Shown: positions 26,246-36,929, counted from the first letter of the stretch. The stretch is 64,000 nucleotides of DNA from Pseudoalteromonas holothuriae (GCF_945859825.1 NZ_CAMAPC010000001.1:124001-188000); one strand, 5' to 3'. Numbers and translations are program-made. The notes: a model not told the origin generated them from the letters alone.

Positions 26246-28103
26246 ATATTATATCTTGTACTTTTTTTAAGATACTTTGGTCATCTAACCCTAACTCGGC
26301 ATGCATTTGCTGTTGTGTCCCGTGTTTTATAAACTCATCAGGTAAGCCCAGGTGAGTAACCTTAGGCATTGCATTGATGCTAGCAAAAAACTCGCTAACA
26401 GCACTGCCAGCGCCACCTGCAACAGCATTATCTTCTAAAGTAATAAAGTGTTCATGTGTTGCTAATAGCGCGTTTAATAACTCACTATCGAGTGGCTTTA
26501 CAAAACGCATATCAATTAAAGTTGCATCACATTGTTCTGCTGCCAGTTTGGCATTGTGTAAAAGCGTCCCAAAATTGAGGATTGCTAATTTCTTGCCCTC
26601 ACGAATTTGTTTTGCTTTACCAATTGCCAGCGGCTGCATACTTTCTTCTATGGCCGCTTCACCTGCACTACCACGAGGGTAGCGTACTGCAACAGGGCCT
26701 TGATGCAAATAGCCTGTATGTAGCATTTGACGACACTCATTGGTATCACTTGGCACCATGATGACCATGTTTGGAATGCAGCGCATAAAGCTCAAGTCAT
26801 ACGCACCTTGGTGAGTTTCACCATCAGCACCAACTACACCGGCTCTATCGACAGCAAACAATACAGGCAGGTTTTGCAGAGCAACATCATGAATTAGCTG
26901 ATCATAGGCGCGTTGTAAAAAGCTAGAGTAAATAGCAACAACGGGCTTTAAACCTTCACAGGCAAAACCTGCGGCGAGAGTTACCGCGTGTTGCTCAGCA
27001 ATAGCAACATCAAAGTATTGTTCGGGATATTCTTTTGAAAATCGCACCATACCAGAGCCTTCACGCATGGCTGGAGTAATTGCCATCAGGCGTTGGTCTT
27101 GTTTGGCCTGATCACATAGCCAGTCACCAAACACTTTTGAAAAAGTCGCTGCACTGGGCTTTGATTTAGGTAAGCTATGAATGCTAGGGTCAAATTTTGG
27201 TACTGCATGATATCCGATAGGATCAGCCTCAGCAGGTTGGTATCCCTTGCCTTTTTGGGTTTTGATATGAAGTAGTTGTGGGCCTTTGAGATTGCGCATA
27301 TTACGCAGTGTGTCGACCAGCATGTTGACATCATGGCCATCAATTGGGCCGATGTAATTAAGCCCTAGTTCCTCAAAAAATGTACCTGGGATCACCATAC
27401 CTTTTAAGTGCTCTTCCACACGACTCGCTAATTCTTTAACTGGTGGCACACCAGAAAGTAACCGCTTACTACCTTCACGAATATTGGTGTAAAAGCTACC
27501 AGAAAGAATACGTGCAAAGTGATTGTTAAGGGCACCTACATTCTCTGAAATTGACATCTCATTATCATTAAGAATGATGAGCATGTCAGATTTTATATCG
27601 CCAGCGTGGTTCATTGCTTCAAAAGCCATTCCCGCAGTAATTGCGCCGTCTCCAATTACGGCTACGGTTTTTCTATCCTTACCTTCTTTTTTAGCGGCAA
27701 TAGACATACCTAACGCTGCAGAAATTGAAGTACTAGAATGACCAACACTGAATGTATCGTATTCACTTTCTTCACGATATGGAAAAGGATGTAAACCGTC
27801 TTTTTGGCGAATTGTGTGGATCTGATTACGCCTGCCAGTCAAGATTTTGTGAGGATATGCTTGATGCCCGACATCCCAAATTAAGCGATCGTCAGGTGTG
27901 TTATACACATAGTGTAGTGCGACAGTAAGTTCTACTGTGCCTAAGCCTGATGCAAAATGGCCACTACTTTGTGATACTGAGTTGAGTAAATATTCTCTCA
28001 GTTCATCACTGAACGCGCTAAGTTTGTGCTGCGGCATTTGACGCAGCTGCTTTGGATCATCTGCCAAAGCTAATAAGGGGTACTTGCTACTATCCAATTT
28101 CAT
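26244..28103 (-). CDS. dxs: 1-deoxy-D-xylulose-5-phosphate synthase
   Basis: Thiamine-diphosphate enzyme of 619 residues, first step of the MEP isoprenoid pathway. [19 protein letters not shown], the [18 protein letters not shown] and [13 protein letters not shown] stretch (ThDP and Mg binding), and [15 protein letters not shown] are conserved along the whole length. I take ATG 28103 ([17 protein letters not shown]), which matches the E. coli N-terminus and length (620); the frame stays open 12 codons further upstream. Together with ispA and xseB it forms the usual cluster. Confidence 0.97.
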   Translation of the reverse strand: MKLDSSKYPLLALADDPKQLRQMPQHKLSAFSDELREYLLNSVSQSSGHFASGLGTVELTVALHYVYNTPDDRLIWDVGHQAYPHKILTGRRNQIHTIRQKDGLHPFPYREESEYDTFSVGHSSTSISAALGMSIAAKKEGKDRKTVAVIGDGAITAGMAFEAMNHAGDIKSDMLIILNDNEMSISENVGALNNHFARILSGSFYTNIREGSKRLLSGVPPVKELASRVEEHLKGMVIPGTFFEELGLNYIGPIDGHDVNMLVDTLRNMRNLKGPQLLHIKTQKGKGYQPAEADPIGYHAVPKFDPSIHSLPKSKPSAATFSKVFGDWLCDQAKQDQRLMAITPAMREGSGMVRFSKEYPEQYFDVAIAEQHAVTLAAGFACEGLKPVVAIYSSFLQRAYDQLIHDVALQNLPVLFAVDRAGVVGADGETHQGAYDLSFMRCIPNMVIMVPSDTNECRQMLHTGYLHQGPVAVRYPRGSAGEAAIEESMQPLAIGKAKQIREGKKLAILNFGTLLHNAKLAAEQCDATLIDMRFVKPLDSELLNALLATHEHFITLEDNAVAGGAGSAVSEFFASINAMPKVTHLGLPDEFIKHGTQQQMHAELGLDDQSILKKVQDII

Positions 28104-28224
28104 GGTATCAATTATGTGTCCTACGCAAACTTCGCACAATTATATACAAAGGCAGCGGTTAGTTTTATTTATTTATACAAATTAGCCATTAATTTGTCAT
28201 GAATAACGAATAATTAAGCAAAAC

Positions 28225-29112
28225 TTAATAGTTTCTCTCAATGATGTAATGCGCTAAATTGGCTAAAATCGTTGTATCTTCTTTTATGTCTTCAAGTGCT
28301 AAGATTGCTTCATCAATTAAACTTTGAGCTTTGCTTTTAGCCCCTTCTAGGCCTAGTAGTGCCGGGTAAGTAGATTTATTATTTTCAATGTCAGAGCCTT
28401 GAGGTTTCCCCAGAGACTGTGTATCGCCTTCGATGTCTAAAATATCGTCTTGCACTTGAAATGCTAAGCCAACATTTTTCGCGTAGCGTTGCAGTGCTTG
28501 GTGTGTTGAAGCCTCTACATTTAAAGCACATAATGCGCCCAGTTCGATAGCCGCGCTTAACAGTGCGCCAGTTTTTAGCTTATGAATTCTTTCAAGCTCA
28601 GCTAATGTAACCGTGGTATTTGTTCCAGCGAGGTCGAGCGCTTGTCCCCCTATCATACCTTCAATTCCAGATGCCTTGGCTAATGTATATAGCATTTTTA
28701 CTTGTGTCGTAGCGGGGACTTTAAAGGTATGGCCACTGAGTAGTTCAAAGGCAATAGTTTGCAGTGCATCACCTGCTAAAATAGCGTGTGCTTCATTAAA
28801 TGCAATATGGCATGTAGGCTTACCACGTCGTAATTCATCATCATCCATTGCTGGTAAATCGTCATGAACTAAAGAGTAGCTATGAATACATTCAATGGCA
28901 GCTGCTACCACATCTAAGTCTTTTATATCTGCACCAAGCATTTGTCCAGTGGCATAAACTAAAAATGGTCTTAATCGTTTACCACCATTATTAATACTAT
29001 AGAGTGTTGCGGATTTAATGGTCTCATCGGTATCAAGAGCGCGGGCAAAGTATTGCTCTACATAATCCGCTACGCGGACTTGTGTGTTGTGTAGTTGCGT
29101 TTTTAATTCCAC
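28225..29112 (-). CDS. ispA: Farnesyl diphosphate synthase
   Basis: A prenyltransferase of 295 residues that joins isopentenyl and dimethylallyl diphosphates up to C15. The first Asp-rich motif DDLPAMDDDELRRG near residue 83 and the second DDILD near 220 are present, with GKRLRPFLVY near 46. It starts 3 bases after the xseB stop codon, so the two are one unit; dxs follows 121 bases downstream and may be co-transcribed. Confidence 0.96.
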   Translation of the reverse strand: MELKTQLHNTQVRVADYVEQYFARALDTDETIKSATLYSINNGGKRLRPFLVYATGQMLGADIKDLDVVAAAIECIHSYSLVHDDLPAMDDDELRRGKPTCHIAFNEAHAILAGDALQTIAFELLSGHTFKVPATTQVKMLYTLAKASGIEGMIGGQALDLAGTNTTVTLAELERIHKLKTGALLSAAIELGALCALNVEASTHQALQRYAKNVGLAFQVQDDILDIEGDTQSLGKPQGSDIENNKSTYPALLGLEGAKSKAQSLIDEAILALEDIKEDTTILANLAHYIIERNY

Positions 29113-29115
29113 AGT

Positions 29116-29358
29116 TTATTCCACATCACCATCAAATGCAGTTGCTAAACTTTGAGTGTCATTAGCCATGAGAATAGACACTTTTTGCTCGGCTTGTTGC
29201 AACTTATTGGTAGATGAATTAGCCAGTGCAATTGCACGTTCAAACTGTTTTAAAGACTGCTCTAAGGTTAAGGTGCCTTGCTCCATTGAATGAACAATGC
29301 CTTCTAATTCTGCCATTGCGTCTTCAAAACTCAGATTTTCTGGTTTTTTTGTTGCCAT
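29116..29358 (-). CDS. xseB: Exodeoxyribonuclease VII small subunit
   Basis: An 80-residue helical protein that binds the large subunit XseA. LSFEDAMAELEGIVHSMEQGTLTLEQSLKQFERAIALA is the full family core. It heads the xseB-ispA-dxs cluster, an order widely conserved. Confidence 0.95.
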   Translation of the reverse strand: MATKKPENLSFEDAMAELEGIVHSMEQGTLTLEQSLKQFERAIALANSSTNKLQQAEQKVSILMANDTQSLATAFDGDVE

Positions 29359-29683
29359 GATATTGTCTCGTAACTTAACTAATTAAAGCCGTTATAAAAT
29401 TTAAGAGCCCAATTTTAGGGGCAATGACGTGTGAGGTCAAAGTTTGTAGCATGATTTTGCGATACAATATGTTAACTCAGTAGATATATACTGAATGATG
29501 GAACTCGCAATTTTGGTGCTTTTTAATATAATTGATTTAAGATATTCAGTAGCTTGCCGATAGTAAAAGGTCGCCTTTAAATATTGCTGTGTGCTCAACA
29601 GCGAACAGAGCACCTTTTGTGTGTTTTATTTGAATTGGTCGTGTGAGCAAGAATTAGAATAGATAATACTCTTTGGAGGATAT
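29359..29683. other. Intergenic region between divergent xseB and pomA
   Basis: 325 bases with no coding potential that I can support. It should hold both divergent promoters, but no clear -35/-10 pair stands out. A weak hairpin GTGCTC / GAGCAC near 29591-29613 is followed by CCTTTT, and a strong TTGGAGGA ribosome site for pomA lies at the right end. Confidence 0.5.
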
Positions 29684-30451
29684 GTGGATTTAGCAACCGT
29701 TATTGGGATCTTAGGCGCAATAGGCCTAATTGTGATGTCCATGTTCATGAGTAGTGATGGCGAAGTAATTATGTTTGCTGATGCTGCTTCAGGCGTGATT
29801 GTGTTCGGTGGTTCGTTGTTTATTGTACTTGCAAACTTTAGCATGCCAAAGTTTTTCGTGATTGGTAAGGTTGTTGGCAAAGCCTTTATGTTCAAAATTG
29901 AGACGCCGGAAGAGTTAATTGAAAAGTCAGTTGAGTTAGCAGATTCAGCGCGCAAAGGGGGATTCTTAGCATTGGAAGAAGCTGAAATCCCTAATTCTTT
30001 TATGCGTAAGGGAGTTGATATGCTCGTGGATGGTCATGATGCTGATGTCGTCAGAGCCACTTTACAAAAAGATATTTCTTTAACCACTAACCGCCATGAT
30101 GAAGGCGCTTCTTTGTTTAAAAAGCTAGGAGATATAGCCCCCGCGATGGGTATGATTGGCACTTTGATTGGCTTGGTTGCTATGTTGTCTAATATGGATG
30201 ACCCCAAAGCGATTGGTCCTGCTATGGCGGTTGCATTGCTAACGACTTTATATGGTGCTTTTTTAGCGAATGTTGTTGCCATTCCAATTCAGGCAAAGTT
30301 AGAGCTTCGTCGAGATGAAGAGGAACTCAATCAAAGACTTATTCTTGATGCGATTTTGGGTATTCAAGATGGCCAAAACCCTAAAGTAATTGAAGGCATT
30401 CTTAAAAATTACTTACCAGAGTCAAAACGCGTGCATGAGAAAGAGGAATAA
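29684..30451 (+). CDS. pomA: Flagellar motor stator protein PomA
   Basis: Membrane ion-channel subunit of 255 residues (MotA/PomA/ExbB family). It has four hydrophobic segments, two at the N-terminus and two near 150-205 (GDIAPAMGMIGTLIGLVAML and AMAVALLTTLYGAFLANVVAIP), with the cytoplasmic loop between them. The GTG start is backed by a near-perfect TTGGAGGA ribosome site. Paired with pomB 5 bases downstream. The sequence resembles Vibrio PomA, so sodium drive is inferred. Confidence 0.94.
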   Translation: MDLATVIGILGAIGLIVMSMFMSSDGEVIMFADAASGVIVFGGSLFIVLANFSMPKFFVIGKVVGKAFMFKIETPEELIEKSVELADSARKGGFLALEEAEIPNSFMRKGVDMLVDGHDADVVRATLQKDISLTTNRHDEGASLFKKLGDIAPAMGMIGTLIGLVAMLSNMDDPKAIGPAMAVALLTTLYGAFLANVVAIPIQAKLELRRDEEELNQRLILDAILGIQDGQNPKVIEGILKNYLPESKRVHEKEE

Positions 30452-30456
30452 CGCTG

Positions 30457-31389
30457 ATGTCTGATGAGCAAGAGTGTAAATGTCCACCCCCTGGGCTGCC
30501 AGCTTGGATGGGTACATTTGCGGATCTGATGTCTTTACTAATGTGTTTCTTTGTCTTGCTGTTGGCTTTTTCGGAAATGGATGTACTGAAATTTAAACAA
30601 ATAGCGGGTTCTATGAAATTTGCATTTGGTGTGCAAAATAAAATAGAAGTAAAAGATATACCTAAAGGAACCAGTGTTATCGCAATGGAATTTACACCAG
30701 GTAAACCAGAACCCACCCCAATTGAGACTATTCAGCAGCAAACAGTCGAAATGACACAGCAAATGCTTGAATTTCAAGCTGGAGAGGAAAGCTCTGCAGG
30801 TGGAAGGCAAGAGCAAAGGGGAAATAAACGTGGTGGCGAATCACAAAGTACCTCTCAAGAGCAAGCGATGACCCAAGCGATTTCTGCTGCTGATCAAGAG
30901 CAGGTGAACGAACTTGTTAAGAAAATTGCGCAGCAGATGGAAAAACAGATTATGGACGGTGCGATAGAGTTAGAGTCACTTGGCCAGCAAATTATTATTC
31001 GTATCCAAGAAAATGGGGCGTTTCCCTCTGGCAGTGCATTTTTACAGCCTAAGTTTACGCCAACAATAAGAGAAATCGCAGACTTACTTAAAGATGTACC
31101 AGGCGAAATCACGGTGTCGGGACATACTGATGATTTTCAAGTAAGCGATGAGCTGTATAGCAATAATTGGGATTTATCCGCTACACGGGCGGTTGCCGTT
31201 GCCAGTGAAATGATCAAAGCGCCGGGGTTTGATAAAAATCGCTTAGTTGTAGTAGGTCACGCAGATACTCGGCCACTCGTCCCAAATGAAACAAATGCGG
31301 ATAGAAGACGAAATCGACGCGTTGAAATCTCTATTTTACAAGGTAAAGCTCAAGAGTCAGACCCAATTGGAGTCTCAGGGCAAAATTAG
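30457..31389 (+). CDS. pomB: Flagellar motor stator protein PomB
   Basis: A 310-residue stator subunit. The single transmembrane helix carries the ion-binding Asp23 in PPPGLPAWMGTFADLMSLLM, followed by a plug and linker region (CSEMD..FKQIAGSMKFAFGVQ-like stretch, nearly as in Vibrio PomB), a Ser/Gln-rich linker about 85-150, and an OmpA-like peptidoglycan-binding domain (VSGHTDDFQVSDELYSNNWD, NRRVEI). The cluster KCPPPG and the helix sequence favour a sodium-driven motor. A hairpin follows the stop codon. Confidence 0.94.
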   Translation: MSDEQECKCPPPGLPAWMGTFADLMSLLMCFFVLLLAFSEMDVLKFKQIAGSMKFAFGVQNKIEVKDIPKGTSVIAMEFTPGKPEPTPIETIQQQTVEMTQQMLEFQAGEESSAGGRQEQRGNKRGGESQSTSQEQAMTQAISAADQEQVNELVKKIAQQMEKQIMDGAIELESLGQQIIIRIQENGAFPSGSAFLQPKFTPTIREIADLLKDVPGEITVSGHTDDFQVSDELYSNNWDLSATRAVAVASEMIKAPGFDKNRLVVVGHADTRPLVPNETNADRRRNRRVEISILQGKAQESDPIGVSGQN

Positions 31390-31390
31390 T

Positions 31391-31415
31391 AAAGCAGTTA
31401 CTGGGTAACTACTTT
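31391..31415. terminator. Possible two-way terminator between pomB and permease gene
   Basis: AAAGCAGTTAC (31391-31401) pairs with GTAACTACTTT (31405-31415) with one mismatch and a 3-base loop between converging genes. T runs are weak on both sides. Confidence 0.5.
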
Positions 31416-31424
31416 ATTGTATTT

Positions 31425-32630
31425 TTATCCTAATGACGGGGTAACACCTGTCATTTGTAGTCCTTGCGCTGTGATAATTAAAATACCGCAAAGAGCTGCA
31501 ACTGCAAGTCCAAGCGTTCCCCCCCTAACTTGGTAGCCTGCTGTTTGTCTACCCTGGCGACGTTGTGACCAAACCATAGCAACAGGTAGAAATACAGCCA
31601 ATATGACAAGTGCGATTGCAGCGTAGCCAAGTGCCATAATGAACCCTTGTGGATAAAATAATGCAAACCCGAGTGGGGGTAAAAAAGTAATTAGTGCGGT
31701 TTTTGCGCGATCAAGTTTGCCATTGCCTTTTTTGAATGCATCAGCAAAGAAATCAAAGAGGCCAAGGCTCACGCCTAGAAAAGATGTTGCTAGTGCCAAG
31801 TCTGCAAATATAGTTACAAAAGTACTGATATGAGGATTGTGAGCAATACTGGATATGTTCGTGACAAACCCTGTTAGCCCTTCACTTTGCATTAAACTTT
31901 GTTGACTCATTATGCCTTGACTTAAAAGCTGCCAAAAAACGTAGATGGTCAAAGGAAGCGCTGCGCCAAACATCATAACCCGTCGTAACGATTTAATATC
32001 AAGCCCTACATATTTCACAATTGATGGTATAGAGCCATGGAAGCCAAAAGAAGTAAAAATAACAGGAATCGCAGAAACGACTAAGCCTTGTTGAATTGGC
32101 ATATCAAGTAGGTGCTTACCGTGCACATAGGGACTTAAAACAAAAAATAAAGTGGCAAGTACTGTAATTTTTATACTAAATAGCACTTTATTGAGCTTAT
32201 CAACTGTACTGGTGCCAGCAGCTACAACGCTTGCAACTAAGATAGCAAGCAATATGGAGCCAATTTGAGGGGCTACATTAACGCCTAATGCATTGTTAAT
32301 TTTGTCTTGAAGCTGTGCGCCACCTCCAGCAATATAGGCAGCACATAATGCATAAAATAAGAACACCATGGCGAAGTTGGCAATATATTGCCCGCGCTTT
32401 CCTAGTAGAGATTTAGCGAGTGTATTAAGCGTTGCATCAGCACTTGCATACTGGTGGAGTTCAAGCATTAATAAAGCGGTATAGGTCATGAGCAACCAAG
32501 ACAGTACGATTAATATTAATGCGGTTGCAAAGCCTAACCCTGCGGATGCAATCGGTAGCGCTAACATTCCTGCACCTATGGTTGTACCTGCAACGATCAG
32601 CATACTCCCCAGTGTTTTATTTTTAAGCAC
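31425..32630 (-). CDS. Aromatic amino acid permease (TyrP/Mtr type)
   Basis: Inner-membrane proton symporter of 401 residues from the HAAAP family, about 11 hydrophobic helices. The N-terminus GSMLIVAGTTIGAGMLALPIA is the family signature; FTSFGFHGSIPSIVKY lies near the middle. Closest in feel to the tyrosine permease TyrP, though tryptophan permeases share these motifs, so I give no symbol. It starts with GTG preceded by GGAG 6 bases upstream. It converges with pomB and appears monocistronic. Confidence 0.85.
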   Translation of the reverse strand: MLKNKTLGSMLIVAGTTIGAGMLALPIASAGLGFATALILIVLSWLLMTYTALLMLELHQYASADATLNTLAKSLLGKRGQYIANFAMVFLFYALCAAYIAGGGAQLQDKINNALGVNVAPQIGSILLAILVASVVAAGTSTVDKLNKVLFSIKITVLATLFFVLSPYVHGKHLLDMPIQQGLVVSAIPVIFTSFGFHGSIPSIVKYVGLDIKSLRRVMMFGAALPLTIYVFWQLLSQGIMSQQSLMQSEGLTGFVTNISSIAHNPHISTFVTIFADLALATSFLGVSLGLFDFFADAFKKGNGKLDRAKTALITFLPPLGFALFYPQGFIMALGYAAIALVILAVFLPVAMVWSQRRQGRQTAGYQVRGGTLGLAVAALCGILIITAQGLQMTGVTPSLG

Positions 32631-32780
32631 AAATTGCTCCTTTATATGTGAGAGAGTTCAGCAAGATATACTGGTGTGTCATAAATTGAAATAGTTTTGC
32701 TATAAATCAATGTTAACGATTGTAATCTATGTTTTACGAACGGGTAATTTAAGGCGCAATGACACCGTTTTTTCTAAAGA

Positions 32781-32830
32781 AGTTAGCGTGAAATTTAGCT
32801 CACTAGAATGATTAATGTTTCAATAAAATA
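32781..32830. repeat. Dispersed intergenic repeat, copy B
   Basis: Contains GAAATTTAGCTCACTAGAAT G followed by a GTTTCAATAAAA tail. Compared with copy A it lacks about 6 bases in the left half. It lies between the permease promoter region and the lipA terminator, in a gap of 260 bases with no other visible gene. Confidence 0.6.
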
Positions 32831-32853
32831 GGTATTACACATTTATTAGACAC

Positions 32854-32879
32854 AAAAAAAGCGCCACATGGCGCTTTTT
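32854..32879 (-). terminator. lipA terminator
   Basis: AAAAAGCGCC (32856-32865) and GGCGCTTTTT (32870-32879) around a 4-base loop; on the minus strand the stem ends in a T run. Confidence 0.9.
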
Positions 32880-32892
32880 GCTCAAATGAAGT

Positions 32893-33858
32893 TTACTTCA
32901 CTTCTTTACCAGCAGCTTGTTGATCTGCGTGATAGCTTGAGCGAACAAATGGCCCAGATGCTGCGTGAGTAAAGCCAATTTCATCAGCATACTCTTTTAA
33001 CGCATCAAACTCGGCTGGTGGCACGTATCGCTTTACGGGTAGATGATGCTTAGAAGGCTGCAAATACTGGCCTACGGTGAGCATATCCACATTATGTTCC
33101 CGCAAGTCACGGAGTACTTGCTCAATCTCTGAGATTTCTTCACCCAGGCCGACCATTAATCCTGATTTTGTTTTAACTTCAGGGTGTGCTTCTTTAAATC
33201 GGCGTAACAATTCTAAAGACCATTTATAATCAGCGCCGGGTCTTGCCAATTTGTATAGGCGTGGTGCTGTTTCTAGGTTGTGATTAAACACATCTGGGGG
33301 GGTTTGCGTTAGAATTTCTAGAGCACGGTCCATACGACCACGAAAGTCAGGAACTAAAATTTCAATTGTGATATCAGGATTATGTTTACGAATCGCAGTA
33401 ATGCAGTCCGCAAAGTGTTGAGCACCACCATCACGTAAGTCATCTCTATCTACAGAAGTAATTACCACATAGCTTAATTTCATATCTTTGATAGTCAGTG
33501 CTAACTTTTCAGGCTCTTGGGCATCTGGTTTGAGTGGCCGGCCATGAGCAACATCACAAAATGGACAACGACGCGTACAAATAGCGCCTAAAATCATGAA
33601 GGTGGCTGTGCCATGATTAAAGCATTCAGAAAGGTTTGGACAAGATGCCTCCTCACATACTGAGTGCAAGCCGTGTTTACGCATAGCCTGTTTTATACCG
33701 TCGATACGCTCACTTGATTTTGGTAAACGGATCTTTAACCAATCAGGCTTACGTAGCATTTCTTGTCGTTCTGTAGGAAGTATTTTAACGGGGATCAATG
33801 CCATTTTTTCAGCATCTCGAAGTTTTACCCCTGGCTCCATTTTTACTGGTTTACTCAT
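32893..33858 (-). CDS. lipA: Lipoyl synthase
   Basis: Radical SAM enzyme of 321 residues that inserts two sulfurs into protein-bound octanoyl groups. It has the auxiliary cluster motif [16 protein letters not shown] and the radical SAM motif CTRRCPFCD, plus the C-terminal RSSYHAD. Its ATG overlaps the lipB stop codon by 4 bases (ATGA), so it is translated with lipB. Strong terminator downstream. Confidence 0.97.
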   Translation of the reverse strand: MSKPVKMEPGVKLRDAEKMALIPVKILPTERQEMLRKPDWLKIRLPKSSERIDGIKQAMRKHGLHSVCEEASCPNLSECFNHGTATFMILGAICTRRCPFCDVAHGRPLKPDAQEPEKLALTIKDMKLSYVVITSVDRDDLRDGGAQHFADCITAIRKHNPDITIEILVPDFRGRMDRALEILTQTPPDVFNHNLETAPRLYKLARPGADYKWSLELLRRFKEAHPEVKTKSGLMVGLGEEISEIEQVLRDLREHNVDMLTVGQYLQPSKHHLPVKRYVPPAEFDALKEYADEIGFTHAASGPFVRSSYHADQQAAGKEVK

Positions 33859-34526
33859 TCGTTTTCAAACCCTAGTGTTTGCTCAACAGACTCTGCACTG
33901 AGACGTTTTAGCATGTGTTTGACTAACCCATTGGCGACTTCTTCCATTGAGTCTGGGCCATTTAATTCGCTTGTTTGTACCATGTTCATTCCGGCATAGC
34001 CACATGGATTAATCCTTAAGAATGGAGACATATCCATGTTTACATTCAGTGCTAAGCCGTGAAAAGAGCAGCCCCGGCGTACTCGTAACCCTAAAGACGC
34101 AATTTTACTCTCATTGACGTACACACCCGGTGCGTCTGCTTTTGCGTAAGCTATGATGTTGTACTCTTCAAGACAGTCGATAATGCACTGTTCTAGCCAA
34201 GTAACAAGCTCTCGAACACCAATTTTTAAACGGCGTAAGTTAAACAATACATACATCATTTGCTGACCGGGGCCATGGTAAGTAACTTGACCACCACGGT
34301 CGACCTTGATTACTGGGATATCGCCTGGCGCGAGTAAATGCTCCTCTTTACCTGCCTGACCTTGGGTGAATACACTATCGTGTTCAACTAGCCAGATCTC
34401 ATCAGCGCTATTATCATCGCGTTTATCGGTGTAAGTTTGCATTTTTTGCCAAATTGGCTCGTAGCTACGTCGACCTAACTGGCGCACAATCACTTTATAT
34501 TGGCTCATATTCTTAGCTGTGCTCAT
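33855..34526 (-). CDS. lipB: Octanoyl-ACP:protein octanoyltransferase
   Basis: A 223-residue enzyme that transfers octanoate from ACP to lipoyl domains. [22 protein letters not shown] and [29 protein letters not shown] contain the catalytic Lys region; the acyl-thioester Cys is in the CGYAG segment. Two starts are possible: ATG 34526, which overlaps the ybeD stop codon, and ATG 34508 ([12 protein letters not shown]), closer to the usual N-terminus. Middle gene of ybeD-lipB-lipA. Confidence 0.95.
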   Translation of the reverse strand: MSTAKNMSQYKVIVRQLGRRSYEPIWQKMQTYTDKRDDNSADEIWLVEHDSVFTQGQAGKEEHLLAPGDIPVIKVDRGGQVTYHGPGQQMMYVLFNLRRLKIGVRELVTWLEQCIIDCLEEYNIIAYAKADAPGVYVNESKIASLGLRVRRGCSFHGLALNVNMDMSPFLRINPCGYAGMNMVQTSELNGPDSMEEVANGLVKHMLKRLSAESVEQTLGFENE

Positions 34527-34804
34527 TAAAGTACGTAACGTACGTCTTCCAATGAGCCAACATCGGTGTAAATTTGCTCAATTTGCTCTTTTGATGTCAC
34601 TGTGGCAACTACGGTGATAGATTCATATGTCCCTTTGCTACTAGGCTTAACTTTTGGCACATAGTCACCTGGTGCAATTGCTTGGAGTTTAGTTAACACT
34701 TGGTCCGTAAGGTTCACATTTGCCACACCCATGATTTTAAAGGTGAACGGGCATGGGAAGTCTAAGTACTCGTCAAACTTAGTATTTTCTACTGGCTTTA
34801 CCAC
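34526..34804 (-). CDS. ybeD: YbeD family protein (DUF493)
   Basis: Small protein of 92 residues with an ACT-like fold in the family. [17 protein letters not shown] and [17 protein letters not shown] are conserved family stretches. Its position just upstream of lipB and lipA, with overlapping stop and start codons, is the classical reason it is thought to influence lipoate metabolism; its activity is unknown. Confidence 0.93.
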   Translation of the reverse strand: MVKPVENTKFDEYLDFPCPFTFKIMGVANVNLTDQVLTKLQAIAPGDYVPKVKPSSKGTYESITVVATVTSKEQIEQIYTDVGSLEDVRYVL

Positions 34805-34910
34805 AACGGTGTCCTCACTATTAGAACGGGCTTGCTGATTTGCAAGTTGAACTCATTAGGTTAGGTTCTCTAACCGAACATAATGGCGGCATTCTACCAT
34901 TTTTGTGATA

Positions 34911-34939
34911 AAAAAAAACGCCTCACGAAGGAGGCGTTT
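34911..34939 (-). terminator. dacA terminator
   Basis: AAACGCCTC (34916-34924) and GAGGCGTTT (34931-34939) around a 6-base loop, with a T run on the minus strand. Confidence 0.9.
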
Positions 34940-34955
34940 ATTTATACTTTTTAAA

Positions 34956-36119
34956 TTATTGGGCGATCTGTAAACGTAAATAGTCGTAAATCTTAGAAAA
35001 GAAGCTACCCTCTGCAACTTCTTCAAGTGTAACAAGGGGGTATTGAGCAATTTCTTCACCTTCAAGCTGTAAAAACAAAGTACCGACTTTGCTGCCCTTT
35101 TCAAGTGGCGCTTCAAGTGTTTTATCTAGCTCAAAGTTTGCTTTTAGGTTTTTACGTTGTCCGCGAGGTATCGTAATTGGCGTATCTTGCAAAATACCTA
35201 ATGATACGGTCTCTTGACTCCCCATCCAAATACGTTGTTCAACAAAGCTATCACCTGCTTTATACGGTGTGATTGTCTCATAAAATCTAAAGCCGTAGTT
35301 CAACAACTTTTTACTTTCAACCTTACGAGCTCGTTCACTCGCCGTACCCATTACCACGGCAATTAACCGCATGTCATCTTTGGTTGCTGATGTCACTAAG
35401 CTGTAGCCTGCCTCAGATGTATGGCCAGTTTTTATACCATCAACATCTAGGCTCGCATCCCATAGCAGCGTATTACGGTTATATTGCTTTATGCCATTAA
35501 AAGTAAATGATTTTTCTTTGTATATTGCGTATTCATCTGGTACATCACGAATCAGCGCTGCACTAAGCGTTGCCATATCTCTAGGAGTTGTATAGTGTTG
35601 ATCCGTATCTAGGCCATGACTATTTATAAAGTGGCTATTGCTCATACCAAGTTTTTCGGCGTGCGCATTCATTAAATCAGCAAAGGCACTCTCACTGCCA
35701 GCGATATGCTCAGCAAGGGCTACGCAGGCATCATTGCCTGATTGAATAATGACCCCACGATTTAGATCATCTACGCTCACTTGTTTACCTACTTCGATAA
35801 ACATTTTTGAAGACTCAGGAAAGTTCTTGGCCCATGCCTTTTCACTGATGGTTACCATATCACTAGGGGCAATATTACCTGCGTTTATTTCGGTTCCTAT
35901 TACGTAACTGGTCATCATTTTAGTTAAGCTAGCAGGCGCTAATTTGGTGTCGGCTTCGCCTTGTGCAATCACTTTGCCAGTCGTAAAGTCAACTAAAAAA
36001 TAACCTTTAGCGTTCACTTGAGGGGGGGAGGGCAATATCTGTGCGTTAGCTGCAAAAATCGAGGCGCAGCACACTAGGCCACAAATTTGAGTAATAAATT
36101 TTGATTTTAATAAAGTCAT
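34956..36119 (-). CDS. dacA: D-alanyl-D-alanine carboxypeptidase (PBP5/6 type)
   Basis: Periplasmic low-molecular-weight penicillin-binding protein of about 387 residues, trimming the terminal D-Ala of peptidoglycan stem peptides. It has a signal peptide ending near ANA, the serine motif ASLTK, SGN (IIQSGNDACV) and KTG (IKTGHTSEAG), then the C-terminal PBP5 domain and an amphipathic tail (FFSKIYDYLRLQI) for membrane anchoring. I place the start at ATG 36119 (MTLLKSKFITQ); an in-frame GTG at 36155 would add 12 residues before the signal peptide. Confidence 0.95.
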   Translation of the reverse strand: MTLLKSKFITQICGLVCCASIFAANAQILPSPPQVNAKGYFLVDFTTGKVIAQGEADTKLAPASLTKMMTSYVIGTEINAGNIAPSDMVTISEKAWAKNFPESSKMFIEVGKQVSVDDLNRGVIIQSGNDACVALAEHIAGSESAFADLMNAHAEKLGMSNSHFINSHGLDTDQHYTTPRDMATLSAALIRDVPDEYAIYKEKSFTFNGIKQYNRNTLLWDASLDVDGIKTGHTSEAGYSLVTSATKDDMRLIAVVMGTASERARKVESKKLLNYGFRFYETITPYKAGDSFVEQRIWMGSQETVSLGILQDTPITIPRGQRKNLKANFELDKTLEAPLEKGSKVGTLFLQLEGEEIAQYPLVTLEEVAEGSFFSKIYDYLRLQIAQ

Positions 36120-36164
36120 TATGCTCGCAATTTTGGTTAAGTTAGTCAGCGTCACCGCAATATT

Positions 36165-36929
36165 CTAAAGTTGTTGATCACTATAAAGCAAGAAGGCTTG
36201 GATGAATTCACCTTTTCGCAAGTTATTTAGTACAGATTGTGCGTGTTTATCACTTTCCATTGGCCCTAATCGTAGTTTATATAATCCATTTTCCAATGTG
36301 ATGACATTATCAAGCGCCATTTTTTGTTCTAATGCGTGAGCGATGGCTTGTATTTTATCTAATTGGCTACCTGCTGCTACTTGAATGTAAGTTAAACGTG
36401 GCGTTTGGCGCTCAAGAGTAATGGCCTCTACCTTAACTTTAGCTGTACCATTTAAGTGATATCCCAGTTTGTATGCTGCCGCGTAAGATAGGTCAATAAG
36501 TCGGTCATCATGAAAAGGACCTCGGTCATTGACTCTCACTATGGCACTTTTTCCGTTGTCTAGGTTGGTTACTTTAACAAAGCTTGGAAGGGGTAAGGTT
36601 TTATGAGCGGCTGTCATATCAAACATATTGAAAATTTCACCATTTGATGTGTGATAGCCATGAAACTTTCTGCCATACCATGACGCGACCCCTTCCATAA
36701 GGTAGCCTTTTTCATCTGACATTGGTGTATAGCGTTTGCCTAGAACTGAATAAGGGCGACCAGCGCTAACACTTTTTGCTTCATTGGTTATAACAGCATC
36801 TTGCATTTCAAGCTCTGTAGGGGCTCTTAGCGGTGCTTTATCGTGTTTTATATGGTAGCGATTGCTACAGGCGTTTAGCAGTACTAGGCAAATAAAACAC
36901 CAGCCAAGTTGTAACAGCACTTTATTCAT
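36165..36929 (-). CDS. rlpA: Septal ring lytic transglycosylase RlpA
   Basis: Lipoprotein of 254 residues acting on denuded glycan at the division site. Lipobox LNAC is at the end of the signal peptide. The double-psi barrel has GVASWYGRKFHGYHTSNGEIF and VRVNDRGPFHDDRLIDLSYAAA with the catalytic Asp region. A SPOR-type C-terminal domain starts near residue 180 (TYIQVAAGSQLDKIQAIAHAL). Its start overlaps the rodA stop codon by 4 bases. Confidence 0.93.
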   Translation of the reverse strand: MNKVLLQLGWCFICLVLLNACSNRYHIKHDKAPLRAPTELEMQDAVITNEAKSVSAGRPYSVLGKRYTPMSDEKGYLMEGVASWYGRKFHGYHTSNGEIFNMFDMTAAHKTLPLPSFVKVTNLDNGKSAIVRVNDRGPFHDDRLIDLSYAAAYKLGYHLNGTAKVKVEAITLERQTPRLTYIQVAAGSQLDKIQAIAHALEQKMALDNVITLENGLYKLRLGPMESDKHAQSVLNNLRKGEFIQAFLLYSDQQL